Shown here: positions 34,713 to 43,044 of the stretch, one piece after another
Position numbering within the stretch: the first letter of the stretch is position 1
Layout: each line of letters begins with the position of its first letter
Origin: Candidatus Saccharimonadota bacterium
Lineage (GTDB): Bacteria; Patescibacteriota; Saccharimonadia; Saccharimonadales; Saccharimonadaceae
Length of the DNA stretch: 64,000 bases
Direction: 5' to 3'
NCBI GenBank assembly: GCA_017515105.1
Contig: JAFWHO010000004.1
Coordinates: 124,001-188,000, forward strand
The notes under the pieces: model-generated
What the model saw: the letters and a program-made list of their open reading frames with translations, nothing else
Databases searched by the model: none
Told to the model about the DNA's origin: nothing
Position numbers and translations under genes: made by a program

Positions 34713-36449
34713 ATGAAAAAAACTCTCAAAAAGCGTGGGCAAAAATTCTTAAGAAAGTTTTCCAAGGCTTCCATCCAGGCAAGCGAGGATAGTAAAGAGC
34801 ATATTAAAGAGAATTTTTTCGAGAGATTATCTCATATTGCGGATATCAGACTCCTTATCTTAGAGTGGGGGCTTTTAATCGTCGCATTAATTCTGCTTGC
34901 CGTGACGCAGGCGTTTTGGTTTGGGGATTCATTTGCGCAAGATGCTTGGACTAGCGGTGGGACTTATACTGAAGCAGTGACGGGTGAAGTGAATTCAATG
35001 AACCCGCTTTTTGCAACCACCAACAGTGAAAAGGTGTTGAGCCGCTTGATGTTTGCAAGAATTGTCACGATCGACTATTCTGGCCACCCGAAGCCGGAGA
35101 TTGCTAAAACCGTCAAAGCAAGCGAGGATGGTAAGGTATGGACTATCACGATTCGAGATGATTACAAGTGGTCAGACGGCGAGCCGATTACGCGCGATGA
35201 TGTGTTGTTTACGTTGGGGCTGGTTAAGAATCCTGCCGTAAATACCGCTTACGATGCCAATCTCGCAAATGTTAAAGTAACCGAAGGCGAGAATGGCGAA
35301 ATCGTATTTACTTTGCCGACTTCGTACGCCGATTTCATCTCGGCTTTAACAATCCCGGTGTTGCCAAAACACGTCTTAGGCGATTCTGATCCCAAAACTT
35401 TGATCGAGCACAGCTTCTCAAATGCGCCGATTTGTTCTGGGCCGTTCACTTTTAACGCTTTGCAGGGGAACACGTTGTCTAGCGAGAAGACGTTCTTCTT
35501 GTCGCGCAATGAGAGCTATGCTGGCGGCAGGGTACTACTTGGCAGCTTCGCCGTTAGAACATTTGCGGATCGGAAGGATATTATCGACGCACTCAATAAC
35601 AATACAGTCACAGCTTCAGCCGAATTGTCCGGGCCCGATTTAGATAAAGTCGGTAACAAACAAATGCTTCTTAAGAATTCTAGCCTCAATTCGGGTGCAT
35701 TTATATTCTTTAATACTGGTAGCGAGAATCTAAAAAGTGCGTCTGTCCGATCAGCAATTAGGCAGGGAATTGACGTGTCGGAACTTCGGGAAATCGCTCG
35801 CGATACGGAGCCACTGGATTATCCAATCCTGAAGTCTCAGTTAAAGCTTTCGAACTATCCAGCAATACCGGAATTCAATCTTGATGAGGCGAGGGCGAAG
35901 ATCAACGAGTTGGTCGGCGAAGAGAAGCCGACCCTTGAAATCGCTACGGTGAATGACGGGTTCTTGCCTGAAATTACTGACCAAATCGCCAAAGACTTAG
36001 AGGCTTTGGGATATGGGGTGAACGTTTCTAAATACGAAGAGAACCAGGAGTTTATTTCAAATATTCTATCAAAGCGAAGTTATGATATTTTGGTGTACGA
36101 AGTAGAGCTAGGGGCTGACCCTGATCCTTTGCCGTATTATCACTCTTCACAAGCCTCTTCTTCAGGCTTAAATCTCTCGAATTATCGCAACGCGATGGCG
36201 GATGATTTGCTGCTGGCTGGCCGCGAAACACTCGATGAAACCCTCAGAATCAAGAAATACGAGAGCTTCCTTGAGTACTGGGTATCCGGCGCCCCAGCGA
36301 TTGGGATTTATCAACCGAACTTGTCTTACTATTACAACAAAAACGTAAGGACCTTTAGCAATGATCTCCGTCTAGTAACGGCGCTAGATAGATTTGCGGA
36401 TGTCGAAGATTGGGCAGTAAACAAGACTACGAAAAATAAAACACCGTAA
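34713..36449 (+). CDS. family 5 extracellular solute-binding protein
   Basis: 578 aa. A long charged cytoplasmic start is followed by one membrane anchor (about residues 53-73), not a lipobox. The SBP_bac_5 fold follows: GEVNSMNPLF, DGKVWTITIRDDYKWSDGEPITRDDVLF, and a late WVSGAPAIGIYQPN. The family captures oligopeptides, nickel or similar ligands for ABC import. No permease genes are adjacent. Anchoring by a helix instead of a lipid is notable. Co-transcribed with secG. Confidence 0.88.
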   Translation: MKKTLKKRGQKFLRKFSKASIQASEDSKEHIKENFFERLSHIADIRLLILEWGLLIVALILLAVTQAFWFGDSFAQDAWTSGGTYTEAVTGEVNSMNPLFATTNSEKVLSRLMFARIVTIDYSGHPKPEIAKTVKASEDGKVWTITIRDDYKWSDGEPITRDDVLFTLGLVKNPAVNTAYDANLANVKVTEGENGEIVFTLPTSYADFISALTIPVLPKHVLGDSDPKTLIEHSFSNAPICSGPFTFNALQGNTLSSEKTFFLSRNESYAGGRVLLGSFAVRTFADRKDIIDALNNNTVTASAELSGPDLDKVGNKQMLLKNSSLNSGAFIFFNTGSENLKSASVRSAIRQGIDVSELREIARDTEPLDYPILKSQLKLSNYPAIPEFNLDEARAKINELVGEEKPTLEIATVNDGFLPEITDQIAKDLEALGYGVNVSKYEENQEFISNILSKRSYDILVYEVELGADPDPLPYYHSSQASSSGLNLSNYRNAMADDLLLAGRETLDETLRIKKYESFLEYWVSGAPAIGIYQPNLSYYYNKNVRTFSNDLRLVTALDRFADVEDWAVNKTTKNKTP

Positions 36450-36488
36450 TTTACGTATTTGGCACAAAATGTGTTATAATATTGTCAT

Positions 36489-36579
36489 GCGCCTGTGGTG
36501 GAATTGGTAGACACGCTACCTTGAGGTGGTAGTGGCCACATTTACGGCTGTGCTGGTTCAAGTCCAGTCAGGCGCACCA
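36489..36579 (+). tRNA. tRNA-Leu (anticodon GAG), CCA encoded
   Basis: Acceptor GCGCCTG (36489-36495) pairs with CAGGCGC (36569-36575), then A and the encoded CCA. The anticodon stem CTACC/GGTAG encloses TTGAGGT, giving anticodon GAG. The long variable arm is as in class II tRNAs. TGTTATAAT ends 8 nt before the tRNA, so a 5' trailer is minimal or absent. Confidence 0.95.
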
Positions 36580-36591
36580 GAATGAAGTCAT

Positions 36592-36614
36592 CAACCCTTT
36601 GGGGTTGTTTTTTT
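36592..36614 (+). terminator. terminator of tRNA-Leu(GAG)
   Basis: CAACCC-tttg-GGGTTG-T7. Confidence 0.85.
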
Positions 36615-36647
36615 ATAGACGTATAAGAATGCATCGGTAAACAAAGA

Positions 36648-36676
36648 AGCCGCGGCATACCAGCCGCGGCTTTTTG
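36648..36676. terminator. bidirectional GC-rich terminator
   Basis: AGCCGCGGC-atacca-GCCGCGGC-TTTTT. It lies past the stop of the minus-strand GNAT gene and after the tRNA terminator. Confidence 0.7.
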
Positions 36677-36690
36677 TTGACACAAAATGC

Positions 36691-37167
36691 CTATTTTAAT
36701 TGTTTGGACATCCGTAGCGTAGCGGTGGAATAGCCTGATTTTTCGTAGAATTTGATGGCGGCAGCGTTTTTAGCATTTACCATGACATCAATTCTGTCGA
36801 CTTTTTCTTTTTTGCAGTAATCCATAAATCCTTCAATCAGGCCCTTACTAACACTCTTACCACGGACATCAGGAGTTACATAAATATTCTCGAGATAAGC
36901 CGTGGTTAAATGGCGCGCGTCTTTCGGATTTGATGGCAGGATTTTGCCAATCAAAAATCCGACCGGGCGCTCATCCTTCTCGGCGATGAGTGTGATTTTT
37001 TCTTCGATGGCCTGTTTGTATTTTACTGCACCCTCTTCACTAAAAGGCCAGCTGGGGTCTAGCTCTTTGTCCCAGTTTTTACGTTCGTACTCTAAGAGGT
37101 CGTAGCCAAATTGTTGAACGGTTTTAAAATCTTCGATTGTTGCTTTTCTAATGATGACGTCTTTCAT
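36691..37167 (-). CDS. GNAT-family N-acetyltransferase
   Basis: 158 aa. MKDVIIRKATIEDFKTV at the start, the YVTPDVRGKSVSKGLIEG acetyl-CoA loop and NAAAIKFYEKSGYSTATLRM at the end are classic GNAT. The substrate is unknown. ATG 37167 lies 10 nt after a TGCTATAAT box. The frame runs 30 codons further upstream through the promoter, so the longer form is rejected. Confidence 0.88.
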   Translation of the reverse strand: MKDVIIRKATIEDFKTVQQFGYDLLEYERKNWDKELDPSWPFSEEGAVKYKQAIEEKITLIAEKDERPVGFLIGKILPSNPKDARHLTTAYLENIYVTPDVRGKSVSKGLIEGFMDYCKKEKVDRIDVMVNAKNAAAIKFYEKSGYSTATLRMSKQLK

Positions 37168-37300
37168 AATTAACATTATTATAGCATAGCTGTTACAACT
37201 CAGGTAAGCTTTAATCGGGTGGATAAATATGTTAAAATAACAGAGATGTGCAAGCATTGCTGTTTATAGTTTTTGGAGTTCAGGTCAGGAGGTGAAGTCT

Positions 37301-37693
37301 ATGTTAGATGGAAGAGCGGTGCATCTGGAAAAGACACTTAACGGAATTAGGCGTGATCTTGCTCGGGATCACTATGACATCTGTAACATTGTAAATGGTC
37401 CAACAATCGAGGCTTTAACCACCCTTCTTTTAGAAGGACTTGGAAGTTTTAGCGACGACGAGCCGCTATCAAGACCAAGCGTAGAGGCATTATTTAAAAC
37501 CTCGGACCAAAGCGAAAAAGAGGAATTTCTCAATGTCAAAACGGTTTACGCGGTCATTCGGATGGGTGACAAGTTTATTGTTACCGGTGGATTCTGGGTT
37601 GCACCAGACACCATTCGCGGATTTGTCGCGCATTATGACCCAAGGACGAGGGAAGGAAGACTTTATAAGGGATTCAGCTATTACCCTGCATAA
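37301..37693 (+). CDS. cytoplasmic protein of unknown function
   Basis: 130 aa, alpha-beta, ending FVAHYDPRTREGRLYKGFSYYPA. No family is recognised. ATG 37301 is 8 nt after AGGAGG. A GTG at 37292 in frame overlaps that ribosome-binding site, so it is rejected. A GTTAAAATA box upstream gives a leader of about 60 nt. Confidence 0.65.
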   Translation: MLDGRAVHLEKTLNGIRRDLARDHYDICNIVNGPTIEALTTLLLEGLGSFSDDEPLSRPSVEALFKTSDQSEKEEFLNVKTVYAVIRMGDKFIVTGGFWVAPDTIRGFVAHYDPRTREGRLYKGFSYYPA

Positions 37694-37774
37694 CTCTAGA
37701 AATCTCAAAAATCCCGGCCCTAGCTGGGATTTTTATTTGATTCTATGCTATAATTGAAGCATAAAGGAGGTAGA

Positions 37775-38791
37775 ATGAATAAGAGAGTAGCAACGGGGGT
37801 ACTGGTCGCATTGATGTTAGCGCTTTGTCCAGTTTTTTTGTTTAGCAGGATCGCGAGAGCCGAAGAAGCTAATATGGAGGCAGCAAGCGAGACCGAAGAC
37901 GCAGGGACAACCAACATAAGCTTGACCCCTGTCAGTAAAGTTTTACAGATTTCTTCTGGCTCGGTTTACGACAATACTTTTACCGTTAATAACGATGGTA
38001 GTAGGGAGCTCGAAATTGAGGTATTTGCCGCGCCTTATTCATACATTTATTCAGAAGAGACCGGAGCCTATCAACTCGGGTTTAACAACGAAAATTCGTT
38101 TACCCAGATGTCGCGTTGGATTACCTTTAAGAGCGATGATGGGAGCTACAAAGAGACCATCCGTGCGAAGATTGCACCAAATGACAAGAAGGATGTTGAG
38201 TATAGGATCACTACACCTGGCAGCATTCCTGGTGGCGGTCAGTATGCGGTGATTTTTGCCCGCACTGTTAACGGGGTGACTTCATCTAACGGTATCAAAA
38301 CCGAAGCAAGCCCAGGAATGGTGGTTTATGGACGTTCGCTCGAGGGTGAATCTGTAGTTACGAGCGAGATTTCGAATTTGATTATCAACCAGTCAATTAA
38401 TGATGGTGAGAAGACCAAAAACAATATCAATGCTATCGCCAAAGTCAAAAACACCGGTAACGTTGATTTTACCGCTGTCGGCAAAATGACTGTCGATGCG
38501 ATTATTGGTGGCGGGCATTACGAGACGCCCTCAAATCAGGGAAGAGTATCGATTATTCCGGAAGCAGAATTAACGGTGTCCGATGAATGGACTGAGACGC
38601 CTGGCTTTGGTATTTTCAAAGTAACGTGGACAGTGAGCGCAGCAGACAAAACAGAGACGACCGAAAAAATCGTAATTATCAACATTATCCCTGTCATATT
38701 AATAATCATAATCGTCTTGACAATTATTATAATTGGATGTATAATGGCGAGTAAGAAGCGTAAAGCGCGCCGTTCTAGATTGGCTGTCTAG
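37775..38791 (+). CDS. secreted DUF916-like surface protein with a C-terminal anchor
   Basis: 338 aa. A signal peptide with a probable cut after RIARA (about residue 31) is followed by an Ig-like region. That region begins ISLTPVSKVLQISSGSVYDNTFTVNNDGSRELEIEV and resembles the DUF916 domains of WxL-associated proteins that bind peptidoglycan or partner surface proteins. The end is a very hydrophobic isoleucine-rich helix and a basic KKRKARRSR tail. AAAGGAGG precedes the ATG, and a TGCTATAAT box lies upstream. The PDTG-tailed protein follows and could be a partner. Confidence 0.78.
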   Translation: MNKRVATGVLVALMLALCPVFLFSRIARAEEANMEAASETEDAGTTNISLTPVSKVLQISSGSVYDNTFTVNNDGSRELEIEVFAAPYSYIYSEETGAYQLGFNNENSFTQMSRWITFKSDDGSYKETIRAKIAPNDKKDVEYRITTPGSIPGGGQYAVIFARTVNGVTSSNGIKTEASPGMVVYGRSLEGESVVTSEISNLIINQSINDGEKTKNNINAIAKVKNTGNVDFTAVGKMTVDAIIGGGHYETPSNQGRVSIIPEAELTVSDEWTETPGFGIFKVTWTVSAADKTETTEKIVIINIIPVILIIIIVLTIIIIGCIMASKKRKARRSRLAV

Positions 38792-38864
38792 ATCGAATGC
38801 TACTCCAGAGTGTGGAGTCTTTACGAGTCAAAACAAATATCAAACATAAACAAGAGTGTAGAGT

Positions 38865-39764
38865 ATGAAAAAGACACAAAAGAAATGTTTGGGCTTTGTT
38901 GGCCTTAGTGCTGTTGTCGCCATGACTTCAGTAGCACTGGTTTTGCCAGGCCCGAACGCCTCAACAATATCAACAATCACCGACACTATCAATGTGAGGG
39001 TAGTCGGTGAGACTCCAAATGTCGATATTACTGGCATAGCGTCGGGATCAACGTTTGTATTACCAGAAAAAAACGTTAAGGTGACCTACGAACATGTGAA
39101 CACTATGAAGGTCACATTGCAATACACCGTCCTAGGTGGTGGCGCTGGATCTACATACACCCTGGTAGATGAAGCTGTAAGCGATGACCCTGGTGAGTAT
39201 AATTTTGCATTTGATTTTAATAATCCAGGATATGGGTACGGTAGCTACGTATTGACCGCGGAAGGTGTAGGTGAGGACGGCGCGAAAGACACAGATATTA
39301 TTGAGTTCACTTATTTACCATTTATCGCAACTTTGGATGAAGTAGATGAAAAGACATATGTAGATCTCGAATATGACAATGAGACCGGTGACAGCGAGAT
39401 TGATAAGTTCGTTATCGAAGTGCTCGATAAAAACGGGAATCTAGTAACGCCTTTGTCCCCAATTGAGGCTTTCCCGCCAGAGACACGCGTCAATATCCCG
39501 TTTGAAAAATACGATCTAGAGCCTGGCAAATATACGGTCAGGGTTATCGCGAAGAATGTAAGTGGTGAAGATTTATTCGTGAGAGATTTAGAAAAAGATA
39601 TTCCTGAAATCCCTGTACCAGGTACCGACACACCAGATACCGGTAGCTTCTTTAGGGGCGTCGGAGTCTCCCAAAGTGATTTCCTAATCAGTGGACTAGT
39701 TGTATTCTTTATTCTAGGAATCAGTGGTGTCGCTATCATCCTCCGCAAGAATAAGAAAGCCTAA
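38865..39764 (+). CDS. secreted protein with a TPDTG-type sorting-like tail
   Basis: 299 aa. A signal peptide (about residues 1-33, ending near GPNAS) is followed by two or three Ig-like beta domains with YxxxLEPGKYTVRVIAKN-type edges. The C-terminus reads PGTDTPDTGSFF, a spacer, a hydrophobic helix and RKNKKA. The TPDTG motif followed by a helix and basic end is the best sortase-signal match in the window. It probably is a wall- or membrane-displayed protein. Only a weak ribosome-binding site is seen. Confidence 0.78.
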   Translation: MKKTQKKCLGFVGLSAVVAMTSVALVLPGPNASTISTITDTINVRVVGETPNVDITGIASGSTFVLPEKNVKVTYEHVNTMKVTLQYTVLGGGAGSTYTLVDEAVSDDPGEYNFAFDFNNPGYGYGSYVLTAEGVGEDGAKDTDIIEFTYLPFIATLDEVDEKTYVDLEYDNETGDSEIDKFVIEVLDKNGNLVTPLSPIEAFPPETRVNIPFEKYDLEPGKYTVRVIAKNVSGEDLFVRDLEKDIPEIPVPGTDTPDTGSFFRGVGVSQSDFLISGLVVFFILGISGVAIILRKNKKA

Positions 39765-39800
39765 AAATTAGATAAAAAATTTTCATACTCAACTCGAAAA

Positions 39801-39836
39801 AATTCGGGCGCTACTGCGAGGGCGCCTGAGTTTTTT
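39801..39836 (+). terminator. terminator of the surface-protein pair
   Basis: AATTCGGGCGC pairs with GCGCCTGAGTT (two wobbles), then T6. Confidence 0.8.
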
Positions 39837-39849
39837 GTGCTAGAAAAGG

Positions 39850-39885
39850 GAACAAAAATAAACCACCCTTTGAAAGGTGGTTTAT
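39850..39885 (-). terminator. terminator of rpsB-tsf
   Basis: On the minus strand AAACCACC-tttcaaag-GGTGGTTT is followed by ATTTTTG. Confidence 0.8.
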
Positions 39886-39902
39886 TCTGTTTGTATAACA
39901 GA

Positions 39903-40499
39903 TTATTCTGTTACGCCAAGCTCAATGCGCTTGAACTGGCGGATGGTGATGTTTTCACCGGTTTTTGCGATAGCTTCTTTAATGAATTGCTCAACGGTCT
40001 TGGTGTCGTCCAAGATGTAAGGCTGATTCATGAGAACCTTATCGGAGAAAGCTTTTTTGATTTGGCCTTCTAGGATTTTTTCCTTCATATTCTCTGGGCC
40101 CTTGAAGTTAGCTTCGAGTTCTTTCATCTTTGCTTTGCGATCAGCTTCAGGAATATCCTCTTCGGAAACATAGAGAGGGTTCATTGAAGCGATTTGCATA
40201 GCAATTTGGTGAGCCAAAGTTTTGAACTCGTCAGTCTTTGCGACAAATGAAGTTTCACAGTTTACTTCTACGATAGCACCAAGGCGGCCGTCGTGGATGT
40301 AAGAGTCAACCAAACCCTCGCGAGTCTCGCGATCACCGCGTTTCTCAGCTTTGGTGAGACCTTTTTTGCGCATAGCTTCGAGAGCTTTGTCAAAATCACC
40401 GTCAGCTTCGACCAATGCCTTCTTGGCATCGGTAAGACCAGCACCTGACAATTCTTTAAGCTTTTTGATTTGTTCAATTGTAACTTCTGCTTTTGCCAT
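39903..40499 (-). CDS. tsf: elongation factor Ts, short form
   Basis: 198 aa against about 280 in E. coli. The N-terminal UBA-like domain (IKKLKELSGAGLTDAKKAL) and a single reduced core domain are present; the coiled-coil and second core subdomain are missing or shortened, as in some other small EF-Ts proteins. The EF-Tu contact motif, usually TDFV, is TSFV (83-86). It recycles EF-Tu-GDP. It follows rpsB on the minus strand. Confidence 0.93.
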   Translation of the reverse strand: MAKAEVTIEQIKKLKELSGAGLTDAKKALVEADGDFDKALEAMRKKGLTKAEKRGDRETREGLVDSYIHDGRLGAIVEVNCETSFVAKTDEFKTLAHQIAMQIASMNPLYVSEEDIPEADRKAKMKELEANFKGPENMKEKILEGQIKKAFSDKVLMNQPYILDDTKTVEQFIKEAIAKTGENITIRQFKRIELGVTE

Positions 40500-40516
40500 T
40501 TTTGCCTCCTATTATT

Positions 40517-41203
40517 TTATTTTTTACCTGCTTTAATTGCCTCAACAAAATAATCAAGGATTAGCTTGGTCGCCTTGATTGAATCATCGTTGGCTGGGAT
40601 AACGTGGTTGATTGGGGTAGGATCGATATTGGTATCCGTGATCGCGAACACTGGGATCTTCAACATGTTTGCTTCCTTGATAGCGTTCTTGTCCTCCTGG
40701 GCGTCCACTACAATAACGGCAGCAGGTTGCTCAGTCATATCTTTGATACCGCCATAGCGCTCGTTCAAGAGATCGATCTCTTCTTGGAAACGCTGAACTT
40801 CGAGCTTAGAGTAGTGCCTCTCGAGCTCACCCGAAGCCATGCGGCGCTCCAAGTCTTTGAGCTTCTTGATTTGACGGTTGACCGTCTCGACATTGGTAAG
40901 AGTACCGCCGATCCAACGCACAGTAACGTAAGGCATCTCGACAGATTCGGCTGCTTCTTTTACGACGTCTTTCATTTGCTTCTTGGTACCGACGAAAAGA
41001 ACTTTCTTACCGTTCTTGACGATGTCGGTGACCTTTGGCAAAGCCTCTTCGAGACTTTCGACAGTCTTTTCTAGGTTGATAATATGTGCTTCTCCACGCT
41101 TGCTGTGGATGTATGGCGCCATCTTGGGGTGCCAGCGGCTAGTTTTATGCCCAAAATGAGCACCAGCTTCTAACAGAGCTTTCATATCGACATTAATTGC
41201 CAT
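40517..41203 (-). CDS. rpsB: 30S ribosomal protein S2
   Basis: 228 aa. LEAGAHFGHKTSRWHPKMAPYIHSKR, VLFVGTKKQMKDVVKEAA, VRWIGGTLTNVETV and DTNIDPTPINHVIPANDDS are diagnostic of uS2. ATG 41203 follows AGAAAGGA. The frame extends 11 codons upstream into the folded leader, a less likely start. It is transcribed with tsf, the usual bacterial pair. Confidence 0.96.
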   Translation of the reverse strand: MAINVDMKALLEAGAHFGHKTSRWHPKMAPYIHSKRGEAHIINLEKTVESLEEALPKVTDIVKNGKKVLFVGTKKQMKDVVKEAAESVEMPYVTVRWIGGTLTNVETVNRQIKKLKDLERRMASGELERHYSKLEVQRFQEEIDLLNERYGGIKDMTEQPAAVIVVDAQEDKNAIKEANMLKIPVFAITDTNIDPTPINHVIPANDDSIKATKLILDYFVEAIKAGKK

Positions 41204-41309
41204 ATATGATTTCCTTTCTCTTCGTTTTTGGGCCAATTCGAACGCGTCATGCGCCCAGGAAACCTCCCAAAAACTGTTTCATTAATTAATATATGCTTCT
41301 ATTATACCA
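41204..41309 (-). promoter_or_regulatory. promoter and folded leader of rpsB-tsf
   Basis: A TGGTATAAT box on the minus strand (about 41302-41310) gives a leader of about 90 nt. Its main stem is GTTTTTGGG (41275-41267) with CCCAAAAAC (41232-41224), 9 perfect pairs, enclosing a GC-rich loop. rpsB leaders are autoregulated in other bacteria by S2; the same here is an inference. Confidence 0.6.
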
Positions 41310-41395
41310 CACTACGCGTCAAGATGCAAGAATCTAGTAGAAGTGGCGACCTGCTCTTTACATTTATTTTTTTATCTGATATAATAGGGCAAGTT

Positions 41396-41746
41396 ATGAG
41401 TAAAAGTGAATTACATCCTAAAGATTATCGGTTTGTCGTGTTCTCTGATGAGTCGGCAGGTTTTTCTTTTTTGACAAGATCGACCGCTCAAAGTGAAGAG
41501 ACAATCAAGTGGGAAGACGGGAATGAATATCCACTAGTTAAGATTCAGATTTCCTCTGCTTCACACCCATTCTTCACTGGCGAAGAGAAGATTATCGATA
41601 CCGAGGGTCGCGTGGATCGCTTCAAGGCGCGTGCCGCTAAGGCAGCCAAGATGAAAACTGCTCTTGAAAACAAAGCCAAGAAAGCAGCCAAAGAAGCCGA
41701 GAAGAAAGCCAAGGCGAACGATAAGATTGAAGAAACCGCAGAATAA
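41396..41746 (+). CDS. rpmE: 50S ribosomal protein L31, type B with a basic tail
   Basis: 116 aa. [53 protein letters not shown] and [12 protein letters not shown] match type B bL31. It has none of the zinc-binding Cys of type A. About 40 extra lysine- and alanine-rich residues extend the C-terminus. ATG 41396 lies 10 nt after TGATATAAT. The longer frame upstream lacks a start signal. Confidence 0.93.
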   Translation: MSKSELHPKDYRFVVFSDESAGFSFLTRSTAQSEETIKWEDGNEYPLVKIQISSASHPFFTGEEKIIDTEGRVDRFKARAAKAAKMKTALENKAKKAAKEAEKKAKANDKIEETAE

Positions 41747-41753
41747 TCTCATA

Positions 41754-41780
41754 AAACGACCCACGATGGGTCGTTTTTTG
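41754..41780 (+). terminator. terminator of bL31
   Basis: AAACGACCC-acgat-GGGTCGTTTTTT. Confidence 0.9.
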
Positions 41781-41815
41781 TGTGTTATAATTAAGACATA
41801 ATTAAAGGAGTTTGT

Positions 41816-42361
41816 ATGTTTGACATCAAAGAAGATCGCAAAAAAATGGAAGACGTGATCGAGAGGTTTAGGGAAGGGATGAAAAAAGTGCGTACCGGTA
41901 GAGCACATCCTGATATGATTTCAGGAGTTAAAGTTGAAGTTTACGGGCAATTTATGCCGCTAAACCAGGTTGCGAATGTTACTGCAGCTGATGCAACTTT
42001 GCTCGTAATTACTCCTTTTGACCCGACTAATATCCAGGCAATTTCAGCAGCAATTAGAGCGGACCAATCTTTGGGACTTAATCCATCCGACGATGGTCGC
42101 ATAATCCGCGTACCAATTCCAGCGCTAACCGAGGAGCGCCGCAAAGAAATCGTGAAGACCGCGTCTGGTAAGGTTGAAGAAGCAAAGATCGCCATCAGGA
42201 ATGTACGAGAAGACGCTAGAAAGGCTATCAAGATCGCAACCGAGATGAGCGAAGACGTCAAAAAGCGCGCAGAGAAAGAGATCGACGAACTAACCAAAGA
42301 ATTTGGCGATAAAGTCGATGCTGAATTTAAGGCTAAGTCCGAAGAGATAATGAAGCTATGA
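41816..42361 (+). CDS. frr: ribosome recycling factor
   Basis: 181 aa, normal size. VRTGRAHPDMISGVKVEVYG, PFDPTNIQAISAAIRADQSLGLNPSDDG and the long helical bundle are typical. It splits post-termination ribosomes with EF-G. AAAGGAG precedes the ATG, with a TGTTATAAT box upstream. uppS overlaps its stop by 4 nt, followed by rseP, a common bacterial order. Confidence 0.97.
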   Translation: MFDIKEDRKKMEDVIERFREGMKKVRTGRAHPDMISGVKVEVYGQFMPLNQVANVTAADATLLVITPFDPTNIQAISAAIRADQSLGLNPSDDGRIIRVPIPALTEERRKEIVKTASGKVEEAKIAIRNVREDARKAIKIATEMSEDVKKRAEKEIDELTKEFGDKVDAEFKAKSEEIMKL

Positions 42362-43029
42362 GTTTAGTACATCTTGGTGTAATTGCCGACGGGAATCGCC
42401 GCTGGGCAAGGGAGAGGGGTCTACCCACAATCGAAGGTCACAGGAAGGGGCTCGACGCCATTGAGGCGTTAGTCGATGGCGCTATAGAAAACGGTATCAA
42501 GTATATTTCTTTTTACGTTTTTAGCACGGAGAACTGGGGTAGAAGCGAAACAGAAGTATCATATATTATGAAGCTGGCTGAGACCAAAATCGCCAAATAT
42601 GCCAAAAAACTAAAAGAAAAAAATGGCCGGATGCTAATCCTCGGTTCTAAGGACCGAATCTCGCCAAAACTCGCGAGCATTTTTGAGAAAGCCGAGGAAA
42701 CGACCAAGGATTGCAACGGCATAACGGTCTGTTTTTGCTTTAATTACGGTGGAGAGCTAGAGATTTCTGACGCCGCCAATAAGGCGCTCGAAACGGATGG
42801 CGAAATCACCCCTGAGTCTATCAGGAAACATTTGTATCATCCAGAGGTGCCAGACATTGATATGGTAGTCCGAACTTCCGGCGAAGAGAGAATCTCCGGT
42901 TTTATGTTGTGGCGCTCATCGTACTCTGAATTCCTGTTTGTCAAAAAATACTTCCCGGAGATGGCAAAAGACGATGTGGCGGATATCGTCAAGGAATACG
43001 AAAAGCGTAACCGAAGATTCGGAAAATAG
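42358..43029 (+). CDS. uppS: undecaprenyl diphosphate synthase (cis-prenyltransferase)
   Basis: 223 aa. The ADGNRRWARERG catalytic P-loop-like motif, FSTENWGR, and RTSGEERISGFMLWRSSYSEFLF are all present. It builds the C55 lipid carrier for peptidoglycan precursors. It is translationally coupled to frr by an ATGA overlap. Confidence 0.96.
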   Translation: MSLVHLGVIADGNRRWARERGLPTIEGHRKGLDAIEALVDGAIENGIKYISFYVFSTENWGRSETEVSYIMKLAETKIAKYAKKLKEKNGRMLILGSKDRISPKLASIFEKAEETTKDCNGITVCFCFNYGGELEISDAANKALETDGEITPESIRKHLYHPEVPDIDMVVRTSGEERISGFMLWRSSYSEFLFVKKYFPEMAKDDVADIVKEYEKRNRRFGK

Positions 43030-43032
43030 TGG

Positions 43033-43038
43033 TATAAT
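43033..43038 (+). promoter_or_regulatory. -10 box of rseP, leaderless
   Basis: TGGTATAAT ends 6 nt before the ATG at 43045. It overlaps the end of uppS, so rseP can be expressed separately. Confidence 0.65.
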
Positions 43039-43044
43039 AGGTTT

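Noticed and set aside
38797-38864. Second copy of the 4.5-kb RNA, because both contain agtgtggag followed by an A-rich strand
   Set aside because: The similarity is limited to about ten bases, without the closing stem, promoter or terminator. Probably chance; only a short ACTCCA/TGGAGT hairpin is there.
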